A DNA stretch of 64,000 nucleotides, from contig CAVVLP010000002.1 of the NCBI GenBank assembly GCA_963749115.1, positions 558,001 to 622,000 on the forward strand, in the 5' to 3' direction. The notes below the pieces were generated by a model. That model saw only the letters and a program-made list of their open reading frames with translations, was not told the origin of the DNA and ran no database searches. The translations under genes were made by a program, and so were the position numbers. This stretch comes from SZUA-36 sp963749115 (lineage in GTDB: Bacteria > Pseudomonadota > Gammaproteobacteria > Xanthomonadales > SZUA-36). This document shows positions 45,893 to 54,404 of this stretch, one piece after another. Numbering within the stretch: the first letter of the stretch is position 1; every line of letters starts with the position of its first letter.

Positions 45893-46879
45893 TCAGATGT
45901 TTTGACCGATATTGATGACAACATTGCCCGCTTTCCGGCCGGTTTCGACATATGTATGGGCCTCGGAAATTTTTTCGAGCGGGAAACTTCTATCGATAAC
46001 GGCCTTGATTTTGCCCTGTTCTATCAGTTTTTTGAGGTATTCAAGATCCTCGGATTTATAAGCCGCCAATGCTGCAATCACCTTCTTGCTGCTGACCATT
46101 GAAGTCCAGATACCTCTGACAATTCCCGCTAATCTCGGGTTGCCCAGGATGTAATGGCCATTCTTTTTGAGTGATTTTACACTTCTTGAAAACGGGCTTT
46201 TGCCAACCACATCGACGATGATGTCATAGTGCTGACCATTGTTAGTGAAATCCTCCTGCTGGTAATCAATAAGCGCGTCGGCACCGAGTGAACGCAGCAC
46301 GTCCAGTTTTGAGGCGCTGTCTACAGCGGTTACTTCGGCACCATAGGCCTTGGCAAGTTGAACTGCGATGGTACCTATCCCTCCGCAAGCGCCATTGATG
46401 AGAACTTTCTGACCGCTCTGGATTTTTCCTTTCCTGAGAAAATGCAGTGCATTGAGTCCGCCAACAGGCACGGTGGCGGCTTCTTCAAATGTCATATTTT
46501 CCGGCTTAATTGAAATCGGGTGTGTGACCGGCAGGCATATGTATTCGGCATAGGCACCAAAGCTGGCTTCGGTGGGGGCAAAAACCAGATCACCTTTTTT
46601 GAACTGTTTTACCTCCTTGCCAACAGCTTCAATTTGCCCTGCCAACTCCTGTCCCAATATTTTGATCCGGGGTTTAAACAGGCCAAACATAAGTCGAAGG
46701 GGTAACCAGAATGAGAGGGGGAAATCGAATCTTCGCATTTCACAATCCCCGGCAAACACGCTGGACGCAACAATTTTTATCAGTACTTCATTGTCATTTG
46801 CTGTAGGTTTTTCAACCTCTTTGAGTTGCAGAACATCCGGTGGTCCGTATTTTGTCCAGATAATTGCTTTCATAAACAT
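45893..46879 (-). CDS. zinc-free medium-chain dehydrogenase (quinone oxidoreductase-like)
   Basis: A 328-residue NAD(P)-dependent oxidoreductase of the medium-chain dehydrogenase/quinone oxidoreductase group. The N-terminal GroES-like domain has KAIIWTKYGPPDVLQLKEVEK and ILGQELAGQIEAVGKEVKQF; the Rossmann motif is LINGACGGIGTIAVQLAKAYG, followed by EVTAVDSASKLDVLRSLGAD and DIIVDVVGKSPF. The zinc-binding cysteines of alcohol dehydrogenases are missing. The protein is rich in lysine and isoleucine and its gene is more AT-rich than its neighbours, a hint of acquisition from another lineage. It lies 23 bases downstream of fadD on the same strand. The substrate is unknown. Confidence 0.85.
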   Translation of the reverse strand: MFMKAIIWTKYGPPDVLQLKEVEKPTANDNEVLIKIVASSVFAGDCEMRRFDFPLSFWLPLRLMFGLFKPRIKILGQELAGQIEAVGKEVKQFKKGDLVFAPTEASFGAYAEYICLPVTHPISIKPENMTFEEAATVPVGGLNALHFLRKGKIQSGQKVLINGACGGIGTIAVQLAKAYGAEVTAVDSASKLDVLRSLGADALIDYQQEDFTNNGQHYDIIVDVVGKSPFSRSVKSLKKNGHYILGNPRLAGIVRGIWTSMVSSKKVIAALAAYKSEDLEYLKKLIEQGKIKAVIDRSFPLEKISEAHTYVETGRKAGNVVINIGQNI

Positions 46880-46902
46880 GGCACAAATGGACTTTATGCC
46901 TG

Positions 46903-48561
46903 TTATGCGTCCCTTAGCTCTCTGCGCAGGATCTTTCCGACATTGCTCTTTGGCAGCTCATCTCTGAACTCCACGTAACGTGGACGTTTGTAGCCGGTCA
47001 GGTTTTCTTTGCAAAAATCCATGACTTCTTCCTTGGTCAGGGTCGGATCTTTTTTAACTACAAACACACTGACAGCTTCACCGGACTTCTCATCCGGTAC
47101 ACCGATAGCAGCCACTTCCAGAACCTTCGGATGAAGGGCGAGCACATCTTCGATCTCATTGGGATAGACATTAAAACCGGAAACCAGGATCATGTCCTTT
47201 TTGCGATCCACGATCTTGAAATAACCCTCTTGTGTCATTAAAGCGATATCGCCGGTATGCAACCAGCCTTCGGCATCCAGTACTTCATCGGTGGCTTCGG
47301 GACGTTGCCAGTAGCCTTTCATGACCTGCGGTCCGCGTATACACAGTTCGCCGGTTTCGCCCTGCGGAAGGAACTGGCCGTCATCTCCCCTGATAGCCCC
47401 TTCAGTTGAGGAAATGGGCAGACCGATATATCCGTTGTAGTCTTCCAGTGTCACCGGGTTGATACAGGCTGCAGGTGAGGTTTCGGTTAAACCATAGGCT
47501 TCAACCAGGGTCACACCTGTGACCTTTTTCCAATGCTCCGCTACCGCTTTTTGCACGGCCATACCGCCACCCAGCGTCATCTTGAGCTTTGAGAAATCGA
47601 GATCGGAAAAACCTTCGGCATGCAGCAGGGCATTAAACAGCGTATTCACCCCGGTGATTGCAGTAAACGGATGGCGACCGAGTTCCTTGATAAAACCCGG
47701 CATATCACGCGGGTCGCTGATCAGGATGTTACTACCGCCAAGATAAAGAAATGTCAGGCAATTCGCGGTCAATGCGAAGATGTGATAAAGCGGCAAAGCC
47801 GTGATGATGGTCTCATGTGATGCATCATCCAGTTGCGCCAGCCAGGCCCGTGACTGGAGCATATTCGCCACGATATTCCGATGCGTTAACATCGCCCCCT
47901 TGGCAACCCCGGTGGTGCCGCCGGTATACTGGAGAAATGCGATGTCCTCAAAGGCAATATTAACCGGCTTCAAAGGCAGTTTTTTACCTTTATCCAAAAC
48001 ATCCTGAAACGTTTCCGAGCCCGGTATTTTCCAGGCCGGAATGCTCTTCTTCACATGGCGCAAGACGAAGTTAACCAGCAGCGATTTCGGGAAATCCAGT
48101 AGATCGCCGACACCGGTGGTAATGATGTGTTCCAGTGGAACCTCATGCCGCACTTTTTCAAGCACGGATGCGAAATTCTCAACCACGACGATGGCCTTGG
48201 CACCGGCATCGACTAGCTGATGTCGCAATTCGCGCGCCGTGTACATGGGATTGGTGTTTACAATGACCAGGCCCGCCCGTAATGCACCGAACAGTGCCAC
48301 GGGGTATTGCAGGATGTTTGGCATCATCAGCGCGATGCGGTCCCCCTGCTTCAGGCCCATGGCTTGCAGGGAGGCAGCGAAATTCCGGGTCAGGTAGTCG
48401 AGCTCGGAATAACTCAGTTCGGCACCCATATTGTGATAGGCCATACGATCTTTGTGCGTGGCGCAGCTTTGTTCCAGTATATCGACAATGGAACGGTAGC
48501 CACTCAAGTCAATCTGTATGGGGACGCCAGTTGGATAACTTTTTAGCCAGGGTTTTTCCAT
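46903..48561 (-). CDS. fadD: long-chain fatty acid-CoA ligase
   Basis: FadD activates fatty acids to acyl-CoA for beta-oxidation. The 552-residue adenylate-forming enzyme has the P-loop motif FLQYTGGTTGVAKGAMLTHR, TLVEAYGLTETSPAACINP, the adenylate motif GWLHTGDIALMTQEGYFKIVD followed by RKKDMILVSGFNVYPNEIE (fatty acid signature), and the late catalytic lysine in LPKSNVGKILRREL. N-terminal WLKSYPTGVPIQIDL is typical of proteobacterial FadD. It is divergent from the GCS2-CBS gene over 170 bases. Works with fadE and fadJ-fadI in this window. Confidence 0.96.
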   Translation of the reverse strand: MEKPWLKSYPTGVPIQIDLSGYRSIVDILEQSCATHKDRMAYHNMGAELSYSELDYLTRNFAASLQAMGLKQGDRIALMMPNILQYPVALFGALRAGLVIVNTNPMYTARELRHQLVDAGAKAIVVVENFASVLEKVRHEVPLEHIITTGVGDLLDFPKSLLVNFVLRHVKKSIPAWKIPGSETFQDVLDKGKKLPLKPVNIAFEDIAFLQYTGGTTGVAKGAMLTHRNIVANMLQSRAWLAQLDDASHETIITALPLYHIFALTANCLTFLYLGGSNILISDPRDMPGFIKELGRHPFTAITGVNTLFNALLHAEGFSDLDFSKLKMTLGGGMAVQKAVAEHWKKVTGVTLVEAYGLTETSPAACINPVTLEDYNGYIGLPISSTEGAIRGDDGQFLPQGETGELCIRGPQVMKGYWQRPEATDEVLDAEGWLHTGDIALMTQEGYFKIVDRKKDMILVSGFNVYPNEIEDVLALHPKVLEVAAIGVPDEKSGEAVSVFVVKKDPTLTKEEVMDFCKENLTGYKRPRYVEFRDELPKSNVGKILRRELRDA

Positions 48562-48731
48562 GATTTGTGAAACCTCCCGAAGTGGGTCGACAGCGTTTAA
48601 TAACCGGATTATTTTCGTACTCTATCTGGACATGATAAATTAGTTTGTGTCTTGTTTTGTAGTTTTTGTTTGCCGACCTCATTGGCTGTGTTTATTATCA
48701 ATAGGAAAATAACTGCTCAAGGCGGCAGCGA

Positions 48732-50648
48732 ATGGGTGAACAAAATATTGTCGAGGACGCCAGCGAGTCGACTCGCCAGGAGTTCATGAAGTCACTTCTT
48801 GAAGAAGTGAGAGCGCTGGAAGCCATGCTGGATAAGGGTATGGTGGAATCCGGGGTTAGCCGTATCGGGGCGGAACAGGAAATGTTCCTGATTGATAAGG
48901 CGCAAAAGCCGGCCCTCACTGGTCTCGATGTTCTGAAGAAACTGGACGATGACAGATTCACTCATGAACTCGGCTTATTTAATATTGAGGCCAATCTCTC
49001 GGTTCAGGAATTTCATTCGGACTGCCTGAGTCGCATGGAGGCCGAGGCACAGGAGGTCTACGCCAAGGCCCGCGAAGCAGCGCATAAATGTAACAGCGAA
49101 ATTGCCCTGGTGGGTATCCTGCCGACGCTGACAAAAGACAACCTTGGGCTTGATTCCATGGTGCCGATTCCACGTTACCACGCTTTGAACAAAGCATTCA
49201 TGGCGCTGCGCGGTCATGATTTGCAGTTCACCATCAATGGTATAGATCAACTGATAGTCAAACATGACAACCTGATGGTGGAGGCCTGTAATACCAGTTT
49301 CCAGGTACATTTCCAGGTCAGTCCTGAGGACTTTGCCCGCCTTTACAATATTGCCCAGGTGGTGACAGGTCCCCTGTTGGCGGCGGCGGTCAATTCACCC
49401 ATATTGCTGGGAAAACGTCTTTGGCATGAGACGCGGATTTCCGTTTTTGAATATTCCGTCGATGCACGCTCAACAACACACCAGGCCCGTGGACTGAAAC
49501 CCCGTGTACATTTTGGTAATCATTGGGTGGATAAATCTGTCACTGAAATATTCAAGGAAGATATCGCCCGTTTCCGGGTGCTGCTGACGACTGAAACCGA
49601 AGATGACCCGCTGGCGATGGTGGCACAGGGTATTGCACCAAAATTAAAAGCACTGTGTTTGCATAACGGCACCGTGTATCGCTGGAACAGGGCCTGTTAC
49701 GGTGTTCATGACGGCATTCCGCATCTGCGAATTGAAAACCGTGTCATACCTTCAGGTCCCACGGTTATTGATGAGATTGCCAATACGGCATTTTTTGTCG
49801 GCATGATGGCCGGCATGTCAGAGAAATATGATGATATACGCGACCAGATCACATTTCAGGATGTAAAAGCCAATTTCATGGCAGCTGCCAGGGCGGGAAT
49901 ACGCGCGCAAATGAACTGGTTCGGTGACACCCATATGCCGGCCAGGAAGCTGATTCTCGATGAGTTGTTGCCGCTGGCTGAGAGTGGCCTGAATAAGTAC
50001 GGGGTAAACCAGCAGGATATTGATAAGTACCTCGGTGTGTTGCGGGATCGTGTATCTACACGCAGAAATGGTGCCCGCTGGGCCTTGGAATCCCTGAATG
50101 AGATGCATGACCAGGGCACGGAAGATCAACGTATGCGTTGCCTGGTCAGCAGTATGGTCGAGCAACAGACCACCGGTCGCCCGATATCGGAGTGGGTACT
50201 GGCCGACTTCCGCGAAGACCAGGGTTGGCGGGAGAGTTACCTGAAGGTGTCCCAGTTCATGGCGACCGACCTGTTTACGGTGCGTCCGGATGACATCGTG
50301 GATTTCGCGGCGACACTGATGGATTGGCGTCATGTGCGGCATATACCGGTTGAAGACGATGATGGTGAACTGATCGGCCTGGTATCGCATCGTGCGTTGC
50401 TGCGCCTGGTAGCAGAGGGCAGGGTTGGTGGCGAGCATAAGGTTACCGTTGAGGAAATCATGACCTTAAACCCGGTAACGGTCGGCTCTGATGCCACCAC
50501 CGTCGATGCAATACGGTTGATGCGTCAGGCCAAGGTGGCCTGTCTGCCGGTGGTTGAAGGTGGCAAATTGATTGGCCTGGTTACCGAGCATGATCTCATC
50601 GTGGTTGCTTCCCACCTGCTGGAGCGTTACCTGGAAAACAATAAATGA
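48732..50648 (+). CDS. GCS2-type carboxylate-amine ligase fused to tandem CBS domains
   Basis: A 638-residue two-part protein. Residues about 35-420 belong to the glutamate-cysteine ligase family 2 (YbdK/GshA-like ATP-grasp-type fold): IGAEQEMFLIDKAQKP (metal/substrate glutamates), LGLFNIEANLSVQEFHSD, VEACNTSFQVHFQV, YRWNRACYGVHDGIPHLRIEN and NRVIPSGPTVIDE. Residues 506-638 hold two CBS motifs, FMATDLFTVRPDDIVDFAATL with HIPVEDDDGELIGLVSHRAL, and IMTLNPVTVGSDATTVDAI with CLPVVEGGKLIGLVTEHDL. CBS pairs usually bind adenine nucleotides, so ligase activity may respond to energy state. The amino acid or amine joined is unknown. A small lipoprotein follows after seven bases. Confidence 0.88.
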   Translation: MGEQNIVEDASESTRQEFMKSLLEEVRALEAMLDKGMVESGVSRIGAEQEMFLIDKAQKPALTGLDVLKKLDDDRFTHELGLFNIEANLSVQEFHSDCLSRMEAEAQEVYAKAREAAHKCNSEIALVGILPTLTKDNLGLDSMVPIPRYHALNKAFMALRGHDLQFTINGIDQLIVKHDNLMVEACNTSFQVHFQVSPEDFARLYNIAQVVTGPLLAAAVNSPILLGKRLWHETRISVFEYSVDARSTTHQARGLKPRVHFGNHWVDKSVTEIFKEDIARFRVLLTTETEDDPLAMVAQGIAPKLKALCLHNGTVYRWNRACYGVHDGIPHLRIENRVIPSGPTVIDEIANTAFFVGMMAGMSEKYDDIRDQITFQDVKANFMAAARAGIRAQMNWFGDTHMPARKLILDELLPLAESGLNKYGVNQQDIDKYLGVLRDRVSTRRNGARWALESLNEMHDQGTEDQRMRCLVSSMVEQQTTGRPISEWVLADFREDQGWRESYLKVSQFMATDLFTVRPDDIVDFAATLMDWRHVRHIPVEDDDGELIGLVSHRALLRLVAEGRVGGEHKVTVEEIMTLNPVTVGSDATTVDAIRLMRQAKVACLPVVEGGKLIGLVTEHDLIVVASHLLERYLENNK

Positions 50649-50655
50649 GACAGCA

Positions 50656-51099
50656 ATGAGGGTTATCTTCGGCGCAATTCTTGCGCTAATGTCGTTGGCA
50701 GCCTGCAGTGAAAAACTCAGTGTTGAGCAACAGATTATCGCGACCCTTCGTAATATGGAGTATGCCGCCGAAGAGGGGCAGCATCTCGAATTTATGACTT
50801 ATATTGCAGACTCGTTCGGTGGTCAGCAGGGCTCAATGGACCGGCGCGAATTTCACCGCTTCATGATATTCCAGATCAACCAGAACCGGCGTCTGCAGGC
50901 TCAATTCTTCCCCATCTACGTTCGGGAATCAGGCGTGGATATGGCTTCTGCACATTTCAAGCTGCTGGTAACCGGCGGTGCCGGTCTGCTACCGGAAAGA
51001 GGTCAGTTATTCGAGGTGGAGACACACTGGCAACGTGACGGCGGCGACTGGCTTCTGCACGGGGCCGACTGGGAAGCAGTGCAACTGCCTGACCCATAG
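50656..51099 (+). CDS. small lipoprotein of unknown function (NTF2-like size)
   Basis: A 147-residue predicted lipoprotein: MRVIFGAILALMSLAAC is a signal peptide with lipobox LAAC and the lipidated cysteine at residue 17. The mature part begins SEKLSVEQQIIATLRNMEYAAE and contains HLEFMTYIADSFGGQQGSMDR, VTGGAGLLPERGQLFEVETHW and a tryptophan-rich end (GGDWLLHGADWEAVQL). Size and the alternating helix and strand pattern suggest an NTF2/SnoaL-like fold, which is inference. The ATG at 50656 with GAGA upstream, seven bases after the GCS2-CBS stop, is the chosen start. It ends in a hairpin shared with the convergent PKD gene. Confidence 0.75.
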   Translation: MRVIFGAILALMSLAACSEKLSVEQQIIATLRNMEYAAEEGQHLEFMTYIADSFGGQQGSMDRREFHRFMIFQINQNRRLQAQFFPIYVRESGVDMASAHFKLLVTGGAGLLPERGQLFEVETHWQRDGGDWLLHGADWEAVQLPDP

Positions 51100-51124
51100 C
51101 GGCTCCTGTGAAGAGAGCCGCTAT
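51096..51124. terminator. perfect 10-base inverted repeat between convergent genes
   Basis: ATAGCGGCTC (51096-51105), a nine-base loop, and GAGCCGCTAT (51115-51124) form a perfect stem that includes the TAG stop of the lipoprotein gene. There is no U tract on either side, so it is not a classical intrinsic terminator, but its position between two convergent genes suits a transcript-end or mRNA-protecting hairpin. Confidence 0.55.
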
Positions 51125-51275
51125 CAGCTTGTGATCGGATTTGTGATGAATCGACCTGGTCACCCGTACCATCAGCGGTGAGAAATAACCGACAGCAATT
51201 TCTTGCGAATATTGCTCAGGTACAGACTGACCCGCTGTTTCATGCCGTTCCGTTCGCAGACCGCTACCTTGCAAA

Positions 51276-53488
51276 TCACCTCCGTTGAGGTCTTCCACGG
51301 TGGCCTTCCAGACCGCTGTTGCTGGTAATCTCGGAACTGCCAAAAACTAGGGTGGAACCCGTGCTGACCGAAACGTCCTGGCTGTCTGCATCTGTCGCAC
51401 CCAGGTTATCCGTTACGGTCAATGTGACAGTGTAGATACCGTCGGTGCCGTAGATATGACTGGTTGTCTGTCCGCTTGCTGCACCGCCATCACCAAAGAC
51501 CCAGTCGTAACTGCTTATGGTCCCGTCGCTGTCTGACGAACCGCTGCCGTCAAAAGTACAGGTCAGATCGGTACAGGCATAAGTAAAAGACGCTGTTGGC
51601 GGGATATTGGCCGCGGGTCCGGTTACCGAGACAGCTTGGGTCACGGAATCAGTGGCGCCTTCATTATCCGTCACCAACAAGGTGACATCGTAGTCTCCGT
51701 CAGCGGCAAAGGTGTGTGATGGGTTTTGATCGGTCGATGTTCCACCATCACCGAACTCCCAGTTCCACGAGACAATTGAACCGTCGGAATCGGAGCTGCT
51801 ATCGGTAAAATCACAGCTGAGTTCGTTGCAGCTAAAGCTGAAGTTCGCTACAGGTGGTATATTCTCACCACTGTCAGCGACCACGAATTCACAGACAAAA
51901 GTATTCCACTGGAAACTGCCGGTTAGGGTGAATACTTCGTTGGTGTGCCAGAAACTGTCATCGACCGGATCGACCGAAGTAGATGAATAATCACCGGAAC
52001 GTGATACATCCTCCTGAACCCCGCTACCAGGGGCACAGATGAGTTCCTCGGAATCCAGCAGGCCGCTGCCCGAGGCAGAAAACGTCTGGCCCACTGCCGC
52101 AGTTGAAACATAGGTGTTGGTGCTGGACAACAGGTAGCCGATACCGATATCGCCGGCCGCATTCATTGCGGCACTGGGCATGAACCGGTATTCCCCATCT
52201 GCGGGCCCGAATGTTCCCTGCTGGTAAAGCATCCAGTCGGTTCCATTGGTTTGCCGAAGCTCATACCAGCGTATGCCTGCACGGCCGTCCCCTACATCGA
52301 CCGTATGCGCTGTAACCATGCTGCGGTGAGTGGGAAATTGCCGAATCTGCAATCGGTGCATCAGGCGGTCAGAAAGTGATTCAAGCAAGGGCCCGTCATC
52401 CGGTTGAGGAATACAGGCACCACGCGATGCAGTGCATAGTTCGGAGTCGAATGGCGCAATCGGCACAGAGGCTATGCGAGCAACCGAGGCGTCTTGGGTT
52501 GACCAATCTACATCAAGCTGCCAGATATCAAAGCGGTCTGCAGTGGTCATCGCGGTAGCGAACAGGGCCGGCACTGAACCGGTTCCATCCAGGTCACCGG
52601 CAACAAAACCAAACTCGGCCGTGCCAATGTTGAAGCCGATTAAAGTGGCCGGACCGCCTGCGTACATGGCGGCTTTATCCATCACACCGAGGAAGGTTCC
52701 GCCCCAGTTGAAATTGCGGCCACGCTTTGTAAACAGGTTTGCCGTCATCGTGATGGAATCGCTGACAATGCCGTGCTTGGGATAGTCATTCAGACCATAG
52801 TCCACGAATGAAAATTCGTAACGATGCCAACCACCGGTCGGATCACCATTGTGAGATATAGCAACGCATTGGGAATATGATACCCATTGAATCAGGAAAA
52901 GCAAACTGGCTGACCAGCCAGCGGTCATCGACATCGTCATACAAGACGATCGGGTCACCCTGGTTGTAGGCCTCGCAGTTACCGCCGATTCCCATCCCAA
53001 AAAGCATCGCTGGCGAATGGTCCTACTAACGATTTCACCACGTTTTATCGAATATGGTGGTCACCAGGTTGATCATCTGAACAAAGTGACCGGGCCCGAC
53101 CTGGCCGTCAGTATCGGGTGGTGCAATCATGAATCCCACCACATCCTGGTTGTCATTGTTTGACGAACCGTAAAAACCGCTGCCAACCATTGCAATCTGT
53201 TGACCGACAGAGTCCTGTAAAATGGCATCTGATACGGCAGTGCCGCCAGCGAAAACAGGTTTGCCCTTACTTCGGAAATTCGGCACTTCGCGGGCCGGGC
53301 CTGATTTAACCGGGCGATTTCTGGACGCGGTCTGCTGCTTCCCGCAAGGAAACGAGGGGCTGGTTATTTGCCTTGGCCAGGATTTTTCCCCGGGCGGTGT
53401 CGCTTTGCGCATGAGCAAGAATGGGCGTCAGGGTGAATGCGATAAATAGGACACAAAATACAAATACAAATCGCTGTGACTTTGACAT
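51276..53488 (-). CDS. secreted PKD-domain protein, frameshifted
   Basis: A large secreted protein, about 735 residues when pieces are joined. It starts at 53488 after GGGGAG with a signal peptide (SQRFVFVFCVLFIAFTLTPILAHA). The middle reads AVSDAILQDSVGQQIAMVGSG, APPDTDGQVGPGHFVQMINL and, in another frame at about 52870-52980, NQGDPIVLYDDVDDRWLVSQF; then SQCVAISHNGDPTGGWHRYEF and a propeller-like domain. Two PKD domains follow, with SWNWEFGDGGTSTDQNPSHTF and SYDWVFGDGGAASGQTTSHIY. PKD domains usually mediate binding to polysaccharide or protein on secreted enzymes or adhesins. Frame changes lie near 53350, 53020-53040 and 52850. The frame ends at 51276 in an arginine-rich tail that may itself be a frameshift product. 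No catalytic motif is seen. Confidence 0.75.
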
Positions 53489-54404
53489 GGTAGGTTCTCC
53501 CCGTGATCGGTAAATCCCACGATAAATTATTGAACCTTAATGTAAGGTTAAATTTTTTCTCCGGACCGGGTTTGCATCTCTGTATTCAGGCTTGACTCGC
53601 CATGCAATTCAGCCGGGGATGATCTGTTAAAATGTCAGCATGCAATCTGGATACCTTACCTGTCTGTGTGGCATTCGTCTTTATTGTGGGGTGTGAGCCT
53701 GGCGGAAGAGGGTGATGTGTCAGCTCAGAATTCGCCCGCCACAGCCCGACTTCATGCCGCGATTCAGCACGCATCGGAGACTGCCTGAAAGCCCGTATTT
53801 TCTGCAGGTGAATTGCACCGATCAGAAGGGTATCCGCTCGTTCGAGCTTTTCCCGGTGGCGCCGCGATCTGGAAACAGACGCAGCCAGATCATGCTGCCG
53901 CCATCTGCCCGGTCTAACCTGCTGGAAACACTTGCTGATCGGAACTTTACCGGATTTGAAAGTCGTTACGGAGGGCGGGAGCAGCCAGCGAAGTCTGCTG
54001 CACCTGCGCGAGTTACCTGCCGCATCCGCATCGAAATTCAGAACCTGGAGAAAAGCTCCGTGCAAATGACAGGTGGGGAACAGTCAGCACAGCTTTTAAA
54101 CCTGGCCGCAGAGTTGCTGGACCACGCGGAACAATATCATCGAGAGCGCCGTGACCCCGGTCGATCTGCAGGACGCCCTGGATAAACTCGGTAATGGACA
54201 GTTGGCGCCGCAAGTCCTGCAGTTTGCGCTTCATGGAGTTACCCGCGACGGTGACAGCAGCAATCCAGGCTTCATACTGCGACTTGGCTGGAGGGCGATC
54301 TATCGCACCAGGCCTATGCGCCCGGCGCAGCCGCCGGCAGCACTCGCCGTGAAACCACTGGAGCAGGATCAATTTGTGCGATTAATTGCGGCAATGCGGA
54401 CAGA
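53489..54404. other. 916 bases without a recognised gene
   Basis: Between the PKD gene and the visible start of the helicase I find only unmatched frames on both strands. The longest plus-strand ones are at 53712-54185 (contains SRYGGREQPAKSAAPARVTCR) and 54151-54408 (contains VTPVDLQDALDKLGNGQLAPQ); the minus-strand ones are at 53586-54065 and 54013-54372. None has a clear start, ribosome site or family motif. Given the indels elsewhere, the last 500 bases or so may be a frameshifted plus-strand gene or the scrambled beginning of lhr. I cannot assign a function. Confidence 0.4.
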
